The notes: generated from the letters alone by a model not told the origin. Positions 41,497 through 50,773 are shown, counted from the stretch's first letter. The stretch: 64,000 nucleotides of DNA from Streptomyces nigrescens (GCA_024349765.1 AP026073.1:3658001-3722000); one strand, 5' to 3'. Translations and numbers: made by a program.

Positions 41497-43523
41497 GGGT
41501 GTACCGTCCTCGGTTCGGAGTCGGACGTCGCAGTCACGGTTCGATAGCCGGCTGCCTGGAGCGTGAACATCTGGGCGTAGTCGCCGCCGAGGTCCATGAG
41601 CTGCTGGTGTGAGCCGGCTTCGGTGATCCGGCCGCCGTCGAAGACGAAGATCCGGTCGCACTCGACGACGCTGGCCAGCCGGTGCGAGATCAGTACCGTG
41701 ATTTGGTCCGGCCTTGCCTTGTTCCGCAATACCGCCTGGTAGACGGCGTGTTCGGCCTTGGGATCCATGCTCGCGGTCGGTTCGTCGAGCAGTAGCACCG
41801 GAGCGTTCTTGTAGAGTCCTCGTGCGACGGCGATCTTGGCCCACTGGCCGGCCGACAGCTCCTGACCGCCCCGGAACCGCTTGGACAGCACCGCCTGCCA
41901 GGTCCCCGGCAGACCGGCGATGACCTGCTCGGCCCCGGAGGCCCGCGCAGCGTCCAACGCCCGTTGAGGGTCGGCATCGGTGAGCGTGCCGCGGGAGACC
42001 GTGAGGTTCGCCAGTGCGCTGAAGGGAAAGTGCACCGGGTCCTGGAGCACGGTGGCGACGCGGGCCTGCAGCGACTCGGAGTCCATGTCCCGCACGTCCA
42101 CTCCGTCCCAGCGCACGGTGCCTTCGTTCGCCTCGTACAGCCCGGCGATCAGGCGTGAACAGGTGCTTTTCCCGGAGCCGTTGACGCCCACGAAGGCGAC
42201 CGTCTCCCCGGCGCGCAGCGTCATCGAAACACCGCTCAAGGCGGGCGTCTCCTTGCCGGGATAGGTGAAGCTGATGTCCTCGAGCGTGAGGGTGGCTACG
42301 GTGGCGGGGGCGGTCAGCGCACGCCGTCGGGGTTGCAGCCCGCGGCAGCGTTCCTGGAACGTCAGGAGGTCATCGACCCACATGGCGTGCTCATAGACCA
42401 AGTGGGCCACGTCCACGAAGCGCGTCAGAGCGGTCTGGCCGGTCTGGATCGCCAGGACCGCTCCGGCGCCGGCGGCGAGGGGCAGCCACCCGGAGATCAG
42501 CATGGTTCCCAGGGCAACGTACGTGACCCCGGTCCCGATCCCACCCACGGCCCGGCCGGCCAGCGTCAGTACGGCGGAACTCACGCCGAGGTGGGTGTCC
42601 TCCTCGGCGATCCGGGAGGTCAGCCGGCGGTGCTCGTCCAGGATGGCGTCCTGGGCGGTGTCGGAGCGCAGTTCGGCGGCGGCATCGCGCTCCAACAGCA
42701 GCCAGGAGAAGACCCGCACCCGGCGCTGGAGGGCATTCCACCGCTTGAAGCTGTGGAACCGGGCCCGTGCCGTGCGTACCGCTGCGGCGCCCACCGGCAG
42801 GACGGACAGCAGGAGCAGGGGGAGGAGGGCTGGGTGCAGTGAGGTGAGGACGCCTGCCGTCCCGATCAGTTCGAGAAGGGCGGAGGCCAGGGAGACGACC
42901 TGGCCGACGATCTGCCGGGCGTAGAACAGGCCGCGGTCGGAGGCGCGATAGGCGTCGTCGTGCCAGTCGGCGTCATCGACGACCTCGAGCCGGACATGCG
43001 CGGTCAGCCGCAGGAAGTCACACTCCAGCGCGGTGCGGATCTTCGGTGTCACCCGTGCCTGCGCGACGGCGACTCCGGCCTCAAGAAGCGCCCGTGCGGA
43101 CAGGAAGCCCACCACGAGCAGGATCTGCGGCACCGCGCTGTGGACCTTGTCCGGCGTCGGCCCGTGGCCGAACAGCTCCCGCAGCACGCCGACCGAGGCC
43201 ACCAGCCCGAAGGCGGTCATCGCCGCGGAGACCAGCTGGAGCACCACGACGGCCGCAGTGGCTGAGCGGTCGGCCTGCCAGGCCAGCCGGCCGATCTGTC
43301 CCACGATGCGTGGCAGTCGCCCCAGGACTTCGCGGACCGTCGCATTGGCCGCGGCCCCGTCGTAGATCGACCAGTACGCCTCTTCCAGCTCATCGGCCAC
43401 ATCACCGTCCCCCGGTGCCGTGGGCAGAGCTGCCGGCGGGAGGCCCAGCAGCTCCTGGCGGGGGTTGGGCAGATCCACGTGCTGATCCGGTGACGGGGCC
43501 GTGGTGTCCTCGTCCGCGCTCAT
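41493..43523 (-). CDS. ABC exporter, fused membrane and ATPase domains
   Basis: 676 residues. An unusual 75-residue N-terminal cytoplasmic stretch is followed by a six-helix membrane domain (VVVLQLVSAAMTAFGLVASV; ILLVVGFLSARALLEAGVAV; further to about residue 350). The ATPase has FVGVNGSGKST (Walker A), VLQDPVHFPF (Q-loop), LSAGQWAKIAVAR (signature), VLLLDEPTASMDP (Walker B) and LISHRLASV (H-loop). There is no C39 peptidase domain. The type resembles lipid, peptide or siderophore exporters acting as homodimers. It is the first gene of an operon with the double-Nudix protein. ATG 43523 is preferred to GTG 43535. Confidence 0.92.
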   Translation of the reverse strand: MSADEDTTAPSPDQHVDLPNPRQELLGLPPAALPTAPGDGDVADELEEAYWSIYDGAAANATVREVLGRLPRIVGQIGRLAWQADRSATAAVVVLQLVSAAMTAFGLVASVGVLRELFGHGPTPDKVHSAVPQILLVVGFLSARALLEAGVAVAQARVTPKIRTALECDFLRLTAHVRLEVVDDADWHDDAYRASDRGLFYARQIVGQVVSLASALLELIGTAGVLTSLHPALLPLLLLSVLPVGAAAVRTARARFHSFKRWNALQRRVRVFSWLLLERDAAAELRSDTAQDAILDEHRRLTSRIAEEDTHLGVSSAVLTLAGRAVGGIGTGVTYVALGTMLISGWLPLAAGAGAVLAIQTGQTALTRFVDVAHLVYEHAMWVDDLLTFQERCRGLQPRRRALTAPATVATLTLEDISFTYPGKETPALSGVSMTLRAGETVAFVGVNGSGKSTCSRLIAGLYEANEGTVRWDGVDVRDMDSESLQARVATVLQDPVHFPFSALANLTVSRGTLTDADPQRALDAARASGAEQVIAGLPGTWQAVLSKRFRGGQELSAGQWAKIAVARGLYKNAPVLLLDEPTASMDPKAEHAVYQAVLRNKARPDQITVLISHRLASVVECDRIFVFDGGRITEAGSHQQLMDLGGDYAQMFTLQAAGYRTVTATSDSEPRTVHP

Positions 43524-44153
43524 GCCCACCACCACGTATCCGGACGGGATGAGCGCAGCGCACGGCGAGATGAGGCGTCAACTACGTGCCTGGGTAGACC
43601 CGCAGCGGGGCGCGTGGGCTGCCGTCGTTCGAATCGAACAGGGCGTTGTGCAAGGGCGAGCGCAGGGTTCATGGCTTCTCCAGGGCACGGTGATGGGTAC
43701 AGATGCCCTAAAGAACGGCCCGTTCCGATCCCTGTAACGGGTGACGAAGTGGCAGATTCTGAATCAATGTTCTATTTGGCGGTCGAGGGCAAGCGAGGCT
43801 TTGATGCGGGCGGCGGTGAGCAATCGAACGGTATGTTTCACCCCTCCGTGGGATTGCCTCGGGATTGCCTCGCTGGGGTGATCGCGGGCCCGGGCCCGGG
43901 CCAGGGTGTGGGCACGCCTGGGTGGGCAATGGCGCCGGCGTGCCACTGCCCTGGGGGCGCGGTGTTTCCAAGGGAGTCGCCGTCGAGCGCGACCACATAC
44001 CCCCGGCCGAAGTGCGGGGCGAAGCCGCCGAGCGGTGAATCATCCCGCGGGAAGCTGCCTGCGACGGACATGTCGCTGAGTGTTTTGGAAGGCACCTGGT
44101 CGCTGTTGAGTGGCCGCCAGTCATCACTCCGCAAGGTTCCCCACTCCCGTGGC
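43524..44153. other. Intergenic stretch upstream of the ABC operon
   Basis: No gene is supported. GGGATTGCCTC is directly repeated at 43851-43861 and 43862-43872. A minus-strand frame ends TVRLLTAARIKASLALDRQI before a stop near 43760 and may be a relic, but I cannot name it. Confidence 0.35.
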
Positions 44154-44177
44154 CGGCCCCGGAGTCACCCGGGGCCG
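44154..44177 (-). terminator. Terminator of the barrel-protein gene
   Basis: CGGCCCCGG (44154-44162) and CCGGGGCCG (44169-44177) are perfect arms with a 6-nt loop, 22 nt beyond the stop of the minus-strand gene at 44200. Confidence 0.6.
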
Positions 44178-44199
44178 CCCTGGGGTGCCTTCCGCGCGG

Positions 44200-44709
44200 T
44201 CAGCGGATCAGATGCACGGTGAGCTGCGTTTCCGTGTCACTGACGTTGTCGCCGTGGACGGTGCCGTGTGCTGTGCGGTAGCGCCCCGTGCCTCCGGTGA
44301 TCGCGAGGTCGATGTTGCCGGGGCCGGCGCCCGTGACGGTGAACCGGCCCTGGACGGTGAGTTGTCCCAGGGGGAGGGCGAGATCGGCCGCGCACTGCAG
44401 GTCGAACTCATCGGCGGGGGCGGTGCGGGTCAGGGTGCAGATCTGGCTGTAGGTGCCGACCGTGACGCTGCCGCGCAGGAGATTCCCGCTGATGACGAAT
44501 TCGTCCCCCTGGCTGGGCCCGGACGACCCGTCCACGTCGATGAAACTGCCCTGCGTTTGCTGCGCGGTCAGCTGGAACACTTCCTCTCTCGGAGGGTAGT
44601 GGTCGGTGCTGGTAGCGGTCACGGCCGACGCCGGGTGCGGGCAGAAGAGAAGGGCCGCGAATCCGGTGGCCGCGCCCAGGACGATGCGCTTGAAGCTGAA
44701 GTGACGCAT
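44200..44709 (-). CDS. Secreted allene-oxide-cyclase-barrel/dirigent-like protein
   Basis: 169 residues. A signal peptide (RHFSFKRIVLGAATGFAALL, cleavage near PASA) is followed by a beta-barrel pattern: FQLTAQQTQGSFIDVDG, GDEFVISGNLLRG, GTYSQICTLTRTAPADEFDL, QGRFTVTGAGPGNIDLAITG, GTGRYRTAHGTV, and a final TETQLTVHLI. GGTGRYRTAHG is typical of the allene oxide cyclase/dirigent barrel. Bacterial members are secreted, with no established reaction. Start ATG 44709 follows AGGAG at 6 nt. Confidence 0.85.
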   Translation of the reverse strand: MRHFSFKRIVLGAATGFAALLFCPHPASAVTATSTDHYPPREEVFQLTAQQTQGSFIDVDGSSGPSQGDEFVISGNLLRGSVTVGTYSQICTLTRTAPADEFDLQCAADLALPLGQLTVQGRFTVTGAGPGNIDLAITGGTGRYRTAHGTVHGDNVSDTETQLTVHLIR

Positions 44710-44914
44710 GATTTCTCCTGTGGGACTGGAAGGGAAATGCACTTGGCTAGGTGCGTGAAGGTGTTCTCTGGCCCGGACCGGAATTGCGAGATCGGCACGG
44801 CTCCGCGGCTCAAGTCCGCGGCTCAAGGCCTGATGTCGGGCTGCCCCCGGCCGAGGACGATCTGGCCGTTCCGGTCCGGCTGCGGTGCCCGCCGGGGCGG
44901 CGGGCGCGGGTGGG

Positions 44915-46594
44915 TCAGATGGCGGGGCCGGCAAAGTAGGTGAACGTGCCGGACGGAGCACCGTTGGGGGTGGTGACGGTGACGTCGAAGGTGCCCTCGG
45001 CGGCGCTGGGCGGGGAGCTGGCGGTCACGGTGGTGTCGGAGGTGACCGCGAAGGGCGCCGGGATGCCGTGGAAGGTGACCTGTTCGGTGTGGCTCAGGCC
45101 GGTGCCGGTGATCGTCACCTCGGTGCCGCCGGTGGTCGGTCCCGCGTTGGGGCTGACGCCCGTGACGGTGGCCTGGTCGAGGTAGGTGTAGCTCAGGCCG
45201 TCGGCGGTCCCGCCGCTGGTGATCACGGTGACGGGGACGCCGCCCGGGGCCGGGGCGCCGGCGGCTCGGACGGTGACTTGGGTGTCGGAGACGCGTTGGA
45301 TGACGGCTCGGGTGGTGCCGAAGTACACGTCGATCGCTCCGGCGAGGTTGCGGCCGGTGAGGACGATCTCCTGGTCGCTGCCCGCGACGGGACCGGCATC
45401 GGGGCTGATGCCGGTGAGGGCGGGCACCGGCATGTAGTAGAAGGATCCCAGGGTGCCGGTGCCGCCCGGGGTGGTGACCGTCACGGGGACGGCGCCGGAG
45501 CCGGCGGGGGCGGTGACGGTCACCGATGTCGCCGTGTTGGCGGTGATGACGGCCTGCGCGGTGCCGAAGTGCACGGCGGTGGCGTTGGCCAGGTGGTGAC
45601 CGGTCAGGGTCACGGTGGTTCCGCCTGCCGTGGATCCCTGGTCGGGGATCACGGTCGTCAGCATGACTCCGACGGTGCCGCCATTGGCGTTGCCCACGTA
45701 GGCGCGTGTCCCGTCGGGGAAGACGGCGATGCCGGTGGGGCCGTCCCCCGCGCTGATGTTCTCGACGACGGTGTTCGTGGCGGTGTCGATCACACTCACC
45801 GTGTCCGGTTCGGAATTCCCCACGTACAGATGGCGGTTGTCGGGGCTCAGCGCCGGGAAGCGCGGCTGGGCGCTGACACCGATGGTGTCGGTGACGGTGT
45901 TCGTGGCGGTGTCGATCACACTCACCGAGGATTTGCCGACGGTCGTGACGTAGACGCGAGCGCCGTCGGAGCTGACTGTCAGCAGGATGGGGACGTCGCC
46001 GGCGATGATCGTGGCGATCACGGCGTTGGTGGCGGTGTCGATCGCGCTGACGGAACCCGAGAAGCTCGCCACGTAGGCGCGGGTCCCGTCCGGGGTGATC
46101 GCCACACCGGTCGCCCCGGGCCCGACCGTGATGGTGCCGGTCACGGCGTTGGTGGCGGTGTCGATGACACTCACCGTGTCGGTGGTCTGGCGCGTCACAT
46201 AGACGCGCGTCCCGTCCGGGGTGACCGCCGCCATCGTCGCTCCGGTCCCTACGGGGATGTCCGTGACGAGGGTGTGCGAGGCGAGGTCGAACACGCTGAC
46301 CAGACCGTCATCGAAGACGGTCACATAGGCGCGGGTGCCATCGGGACTGATCGCCACGTCGGCGGGACCGGCCCCCGTGGCGATGGTGTCGGTAACGGTG
46401 CCGGTGGCGGTGTCGATGACACTCACCGTGTTCGAGCCCCGGTTGGCCACATAGGCGCGGGTCGCGTCAGGGGTGAGGGCAATTCCCTGCGGGGTGTTTC
46501 CCACGGGAATGACAGAACCCGCAGCAAATGCGGAATTTAATGTCGATGCGGGTGCCCGGGCAGGCTGCGGAGATCGTGAGTCTAAGGCGAACAT
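44915..46594 (-). CDS. YVTN beta-propeller plus three IPT/TIG domains, no signal peptide
   Basis: 559 residues. About residues 25-310 hold seven YVTN-type blades (GIALTPDATRAYVANRGSNT; repeated SVIDTATNxV and PDGTRAYV), forming a seven-bladed propeller. Three IPT/TIG Ig-like domains follow, each opening like IPDQGSTAGGTTVTLTG, SPDAGPVAGSDQEIVLTG and SPNAGPTTGGTEVTITG. ATG 46594 follows GGGGAG; the N-terminus FALDSRSPQPARAPASTLNS is not a signal peptide. Such proteins are normally surface or secreted. The partner is unknown. It is separated from the barrel gene by about 200 bp in the same direction. Confidence 0.88.
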   Translation of the reverse strand: MFALDSRSPQPARAPASTLNSAFAAGSVIPVGNTPQGIALTPDATRAYVANRGSNTVSVIDTATGTVTDTIATGAGPADVAISPDGTRAYVTVFDDGLVSVFDLASHTLVTDIPVGTGATMAAVTPDGTRVYVTRQTTDTVSVIDTATNAVTGTITVGPGATGVAITPDGTRAYVASFSGSVSAIDTATNAVIATIIAGDVPILLTVSSDGARVYVTTVGKSSVSVIDTATNTVTDTIGVSAQPRFPALSPDNRHLYVGNSEPDTVSVIDTATNTVVENISAGDGPTGIAVFPDGTRAYVGNANGGTVGVMLTTVIPDQGSTAGGTTVTLTGHHLANATAVHFGTAQAVITANTATSVTVTAPAGSGAVPVTVTTPGGTGTLGSFYYMPVPALTGISPDAGPVAGSDQEIVLTGRNLAGAIDVYFGTTRAVIQRVSDTQVTVRAAGAPAPGGVPVTVITSGGTADGLSYTYLDQATVTGVSPNAGPTTGGTEVTITGTGLSHTEQVTFHGIPAPFAVTSDTTVTASSPPSAAEGTFDVTVTTPNGAPSGTFTYFAGPAI

Positions 46595-46943
46595 GACACT
46601 CCCCGAAACAGGCGGGACGATCTTTGTCCCGCACATGGAAATGTCTGCTCCGCCGCATGGGCAAACAGCGAGCAGTCAACCGGCCAGGAATCTGGCCGGC
46701 GAATACACACGCAAACGGAGAGTACCCTCCGCGAGAAAGCATTTAAAGGTCGCGGGATAGCTCAGATAATCGTGTTAAAGCGTGGGTTGGCAAACCCGGC
46801 CGTGATCCATCGGCGGGCGGGGCGCCTGCCTCGGCGCGCCGCCCGATCGGCCCGCCCTGCCGCTGCGGGCAGCCCTGCCGGGCCGCTACTCCGGCCTGGT
46901 CCGGTCACTCGGGATCGGTCCCGGACGCGGTGCCGGAGTCGGA
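46595..46943. other. Intergenic stretch with a hairpin upstream of the propeller gene
   Basis: CCGGCCA (46680-46686) and TGGCCGG (46693-46699) are perfect arms with a 6-nt loop, about 90 nt upstream of the propeller gene. The right part is GC-rich with no gene. The promoter of the propeller gene probably lies in the relatively AT-rich DNA at 46700-46780. Confidence 0.4.
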
Positions 46944-47555
46944 TCACGCTTCGTGCGGTGTGTGGGTGGGCCAGGCATCGAGAGCGGTTTTGGCCACGCG
47001 CTCGAGGTCTTCGCGCCCCACCCCGTCGCATGCCTGGGTGGACATGCCCTGGATGACGGCCGCGTAGAACGTGGCCAGCGCGCCGGCGTCGGTACCTTCG
47101 GGCAGGCGGCCTGCGTCGATGTCGGCGTGGATCTTTTCCTTGAGGGCGTGCTTGGTCCCCTCGCGGAAGGCGCGTAGTTCGGCCTTGACGTCCTCGGCTG
47201 CCGGTGTGCAGTTGGTCGCGCCGTTGATGACCAGGCAGCCCGGCGGGTGGGTGGGGTCGGTGTATTCGGCCGCGGCCAGCCGCAGCAGCGTTTCGACGGC
47301 GCCGCGTGCGGTGGGTTCGGCCAGGGCGCGGGTCCCGTAGCTGCCGTGGGTCTGCGCGTAGCGCTGGACGACCTCGCTGAACAGCTGCCGCTTGTCACCG
47401 AAGGCGGCGTACAGGCTCGGCGGGTTGATGCCCATGGCCCGGGTGAGCGAGGCGACGGAGGTTGTCTCGTAGCCGTGCAGCCAGAACTCCCTCAGTGCGA
47501 CCTCCAGGGCCTCGTCGCGGTCGAAGGCGCGGCGTGGTGCGCGTGCGGCATTCAT
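46944..47555 (-). CDS. TetR-family transcriptional regulator
   Basis: 203 residues. The helix-turn-helix reads DEALEVALREFWLHGYETTS, VASLTRAMGINPPSLYAAFG. The C-terminal domain contains CLVINGATNCTPAAEDVKAE and FYAAVIQGMSTQA, a TetR subfamily common beside oxidoreductases. ATG 47555. It is divergent from a hydrolase-quinone reductase operon, with two identical palindromes between, so it very probably represses both directions. Confidence 0.92.
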   Translation of the reverse strand: MNAARAPRRAFDRDEALEVALREFWLHGYETTSVASLTRAMGINPPSLYAAFGDKRQLFSEVVQRYAQTHGSYGTRALAEPTARGAVETLLRLAAAEYTDPTHPPGCLVINGATNCTPAAEDVKAELRAFREGTKHALKEKIHADIDAGRLPEGTDAGALATFYAAVIQGMSTQACDGVGREDLERVAKTALDAWPTHTPHEA

Positions 47556-47567
47556 GGAACGAGTCTA

Positions 47568-47614
47568 TAGCGATCGCTAAAGATGTGCTACGTTCCCTTC
47601 TGTAGCGATCGCTA
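47568..47614. promoter_or_regulatory. Twin identical TetR operators
   Basis: The perfect palindrome TAGCGATCGCTA occurs at 47568-47579 and again at 47603-47614, with centres 35 bp apart, between the TetR gene and the divergent hydrolase operon. Confidence 0.85.
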
Positions 47615-47649
47615 AAGCTGATTCGCCAAGCCCAAGGGGGAGATCCGTC

Positions 47650-48486
47650 ATGCCCGTGCTCATCCCGGCCGCACCCGCCGTCGCGCCCGCCGTACCCGCC
47701 CTGCCCAGGCCCGTCCTCGCCCGTACCGTCCGCGGATCCGGCCCTGGACTGCTCCTCGCTCATGGCGCCGGCGGCAGCGTCGAGGGCAACTACGGACCGA
47801 TCCTCGACGGGCTCGCCGCGCGCCACAGGGTCGTTGGTGCCGACTACCCGGGCACCGGAAAGACCCCTAGGTCCGAGCGCCCCCTCGATGCGGACGAGTT
47901 GGCCGACCAGCTGGTGGCCGCCGCGGACGCCGAGGGACTGGATACGTTCGCGGTCGCCGGCTTCTCGCTGGGCGGCCCCATCGCGATTCGCGCCGCCGTG
48001 CGCCACCCCGAGCGCGTCAACGCCCTGGTACTGACCGCGACCTTCGCTCACCGGGACAGCAAGCTGGATCTCGCCGCCGCGGTGTGGCAGCGGATGTATG
48101 CATCCGGTGACCCTTCGCTGCTGGCCCAATACCTGACTCTGGTGGCACTCAGCACCCCCGCGCTGAACGCAGCCACGCCCGACCAACTGCGGGACGGCGC
48201 CGACCTCCTGGCCGCGGCAATTCCGCCCGGCACCCCGGAACACACCGACCTGGTCCGCCGGATCGACGTCCGGGACGACCTTGCCCGAATCACGGTCCCC
48301 ACCCTGGTGATCTCCACGACCGGCGACCCGTTGGTCTCACCCGCTTTGCAGCGGCAGCTCGCCGACCGGATCCCCGGAGCGCGGCTGGCCGAAATCGCCA
48401 CCGGTCACCTGCCGTTCGCCGAGCGGCCCGAGGAGTGGCGGGAACTCATCACCGCCTTCCTCGACGAGCACACCCCGCACGCCTGA
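47650..48486 (+). CDS. Alpha/beta hydrolase
   Basis: 278 residues. LLLAHGAGGSVEGNYGPI gives the oxyanion region, VAGFSLGGPIAIRA the nucleophile Ser, LVISTTGDPLVSP the Asp, and IATGHLPFAERPEEW the His. It belongs to the large group of short alpha/beta hydrolases (haloperoxidase/lactonase-like). It is first in a two-gene operon with a quinone reductase under twin operators. The likely role is detoxifying a reactive carbonyl or ester compound; substrate unknown. Confidence 0.87.
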   Translation: MPVLIPAAPAVAPAVPALPRPVLARTVRGSGPGLLLAHGAGGSVEGNYGPILDGLAARHRVVGADYPGTGKTPRSERPLDADELADQLVAAADAEGLDTFAVAGFSLGGPIAIRAAVRHPERVNALVLTATFAHRDSKLDLAAAVWQRMYASGDPSLLAQYLTLVALSTPALNAATPDQLRDGADLLAAAIPPGTPEHTDLVRRIDVRDDLARITVPTLVISTTGDPLVSPALQRQLADRIPGARLAEIATGHLPFAERPEEWRELITAFLDEHTPHA

Positions 48487-48534
48487 TCCCCTCAACTGCC
48501 CGTACCCACCAACCCAACTGCCAGGAGTACAGAC

Positions 48535-49476
48535 ATGCACGCGATCACCCAGCACACCTTCGGCGGCCCCGAAGTCCTCGAACTCACCGACGTGGACCGG
48601 CCAGAACCGTTGCCCTCCGAGGTGCTCGTCCGGGTCCACGCGGCCGCCGTCAACCCGGTCGACGCGATGGTCCGCTCCGGGGCCTTCCCCCTGCTCGGCA
48701 AGCCCCCTTTCCTCCTCGGCTGGGACATCTCCGGCGTCGTCGAAGAGGTCGTCCCCGGCGTCACCCGCTTCCAGGTCGGTGACGAGGTCTACGGCATGCC
48801 CTTCTTCCCACGGGCCGGCAACGCCTACGCCGAGTACGTCGCCGTGCCCTCCCGCCAACTGGCCCGCAAGCCCGCAGCCCTCGACCACGCCCACGCGGCG
48901 GCCCTGCCACTTGCCGGACTCACCGCCTGGCAAAGCATCGTCGACACCGCGCAGGTCCGAGCCGGGCAACGAGTCCTCATCCACGCCGGCGGTGGGGGCG
49001 TCGGCCACCTGGCCGTCCAGATCGCCAAGGCCCGCGGCGCCCACGTCATCGCCACAGCCAGCGCGGCCAAGCATGACTTCGTCCGCGGTCTGGGCGCGGA
49101 CGAAGTCATCGACTACCGCACCACCGATTTCACCGATGTCGTCACCGACGCCGACGTCGTCCTGGACACCGTGGGCGGCGGCTACGGCCCCCGGTCGCTC
49201 CGCGCCCTACGCCCCGGCGGCCTCCTGGTCACCGTGGTGGACCGTGCCGATACCGCACTCCAGCAGGCCGCCACCGAGGCCGGGAGACGATTCGCCGGCG
49301 TCACCGTGGAGCCGGATCACACAGGACTCCAGGAAATCGCCAAGCTGGTCGATACCGGGCAGCTGCGCCCGTACGTCTCGGACGCCCTGCCGCTGGCCGA
49401 CGCTGCCAAGGCCCACCAACTCATCGAGTCCGGCCGCGCCCAGGGGAAGATCGTGCTGACACTCGGCCCCAACTGA
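48535..49476 (+). CDS. NADP-dependent quinone oxidoreductase (zinc-free MDR)
   Basis: 313 residues. PLPSEVLVRVHAAAVNPVDA is the MDR N-terminal block, VLIHAGGGGVGHLAVQIAKA the cofactor-binding motif with a following TASAAKHDF, then GADEVIDYR and VVLDTVGG. There are no zinc-binding Cys. ATG 48535 follows CCAGGAG. It shares the transcript with the hydrolase upstream and ends in a strong terminator. Confidence 0.92.
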   Translation: MHAITQHTFGGPEVLELTDVDRPEPLPSEVLVRVHAAAVNPVDAMVRSGAFPLLGKPPFLLGWDISGVVEEVVPGVTRFQVGDEVYGMPFFPRAGNAYAEYVAVPSRQLARKPAALDHAHAAALPLAGLTAWQSIVDTAQVRAGQRVLIHAGGGGVGHLAVQIAKARGAHVIATASAAKHDFVRGLGADEVIDYRTTDFTDVVTDADVVLDTVGGGYGPRSLRALRPGGLLVTVVDRADTALQQAATEAGRRFAGVTVEPDHTGLQEIAKLVDTGQLRPYVSDALPLADAAKAHQLIESGRAQGKIVLTLGPN

Positions 49477-49502
49477 AAGCTCGATCAGTGAGACCAGCCG
49501 AC

Positions 49503-49532
49503 CGGGCCCCGCCGCGACCACGGCGGGGCCCG
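49503..49532 (+). terminator. Strong stem-loop terminator of the hydrolase/reductase operon
   Basis: CGGGCCCCGCCG (49503-49514) and CGGCGGGGCCCG (49521-49532) are perfect 12-bp arms with a 6-nt loop, 26 nt after the stop. Confidence 0.8.
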
Positions 49533-49551
49533 ATTGGTCGGTGCGACCTGG

Positions 49552-49764
49552 GTGCGGTTGTGGGAACTCCTGAGGAATCAGGGGCTCGATCCCGCCCGGA
49601 CCATAGTCGTCGACCTCTTGCAGGAGGGTCCCGATCACGAGGACGGCCAAGTCATCTCCGATGACAACCGGGGCTACACCTTCAGTCTCGTCTACGACCA
49701 GGCAGCAGAGCATGGCGCGCGGAGCGCCTATCTCGACAACTGCTGCTCATTCCGACATGAGCAG
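49552..49764 (+). pseudogene. Possible fragment of an actinomycete hypothetical protein
   Basis: The frame reads VRLWELLRNQGLDPARTIVV then DLLQEGPDHEDGQVISDDNR and GYTFSLVYDQ, which looks like real protein sequence. It then degrades and runs into the convergent gene at 49765. No start signal beyond a GTG is visible. Probably a truncated copy of a small conserved protein; family not named. Confidence 0.35.
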
Positions 49765-50592
49765 TTATTCCTCACGTGCGGCATTCCCCGCGCTCAAGGC
49801 TCTGCGGCGCTGCGGCCAGGGGTAACCGAGTTGCCTGGCGAACTCTGGTGAGCCACCGCAGACCTCGGCGGCCTGGCGCGGGTCAGCTGCGACGAGGTGC
49901 TCAGCGAGCCGTTCAGCTTGGTCTGCCGGGTCGTCACCGGAGACGGCGAGGGGCATCCGGAACTGCAGCCATGGACGGTCTTCCCTGATCGCAGAGCGGC
50001 CGGGATGGAAGAGGAAGACGTTGACCTGGTCCGGTTCCCAGGGCCAGGCGGACACGGCGCCGAGTTCGCATTCCCAGCGTGCGAGCCAGTCCTCGCGCTC
50101 TCGGAGGTCTTGCTCCAACAGCCGGGCAACGGTTCGCGCCGGCCATTCCCAGCTGCGGTCCGCGGTCGCCCGTTCCAGTTCTCTTTGGTACTCCTGAGCC
50201 TCAAAGCGGAAGGCAGGCAGGTCGACCTCGTCGTCATTGGGATTGCGCCACTCGTCCCAGAGCACGTCCTCGCCGTCGCGCCGGACCGTCACGTAGAGAG
50301 CGCCGCAGCAGCCTTCGGTGCACGACGCCTCGGCCAGCCGCACCTCGTGCGGTTCAGATGCAGCGGTGAGAGGGCCGCCCGGCACCAAGAGGTACCGGGG
50401 ATCTTCGCCCGGACCCTCGGTAAATGCGTCAGCCAGGATGTCCCTACCCTCAACCAACGCCCGGACCTCCACGTTTGCACCCCTCTGCGTGGGGTCGGGA
50501 ACGACGACGCGAAGGGTGAGGCAACGCCTTTCATCAGTCACCGGGCGATTGTCGAATGCACCGGGGCCGGACGTCACGTCAATTCCCACCAT
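49765..50592 (-). CDS. Conserved hypothetical protein
   Basis: 275 residues, soluble and acidic, starting at ATG 50592. Recognisable only as a well-formed protein: a Cys cluster EASCTEGCCGALYVTVRRDG, then DVLWDEWRNPNDDE, LPAFRFEAQEYQRELERA, ARLLEQDLREREDWLARWEC and DQVNVFLFHPGR. The CTEGCCG motif could bind metal. No family is assigned. It is isolated, downstream of nothing in the same direction. Confidence 0.7.
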   Translation of the reverse strand: MVGIDVTSGPGAFDNRPVTDERRCLTLRVVVPDPTQRGANVEVRALVEGRDILADAFTEGPGEDPRYLLVPGGPLTAASEPHEVRLAEASCTEGCCGALYVTVRRDGEDVLWDEWRNPNDDEVDLPAFRFEAQEYQRELERATADRSWEWPARTVARLLEQDLREREDWLARWECELGAVSAWPWEPDQVNVFLFHPGRSAIREDRPWLQFRMPLAVSGDDPADQAERLAEHLVAADPRQAAEVCGGSPEFARQLGYPWPQRRRALSAGNAAREE

Positions 50593-50773
50593 CGACCTTG
50601 TGGGCGGCTTCCGTGCAAGAGGGCTGGTGCCGCCGCGATCGGGGCGGTTGTGCAGCTGTCGGCCGCCGCCATCGAGGAGGGCCGGGACCTGCCCTCGATG
50701 AGCGGCATCCTGGCCGACAGCGCCTACCGTTTGCTGCCGGCTTACCGTCTGCTGCAGGCCCGACGGCCCGGCC

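Noticed and set aside
44885-46540. 551-codon plus-strand frame opposite the propeller/IPT gene
   Set aside because: It consists of Gly/Asp/Val repeats mirroring the propeller repeats. The minus strand has the real domains and start.
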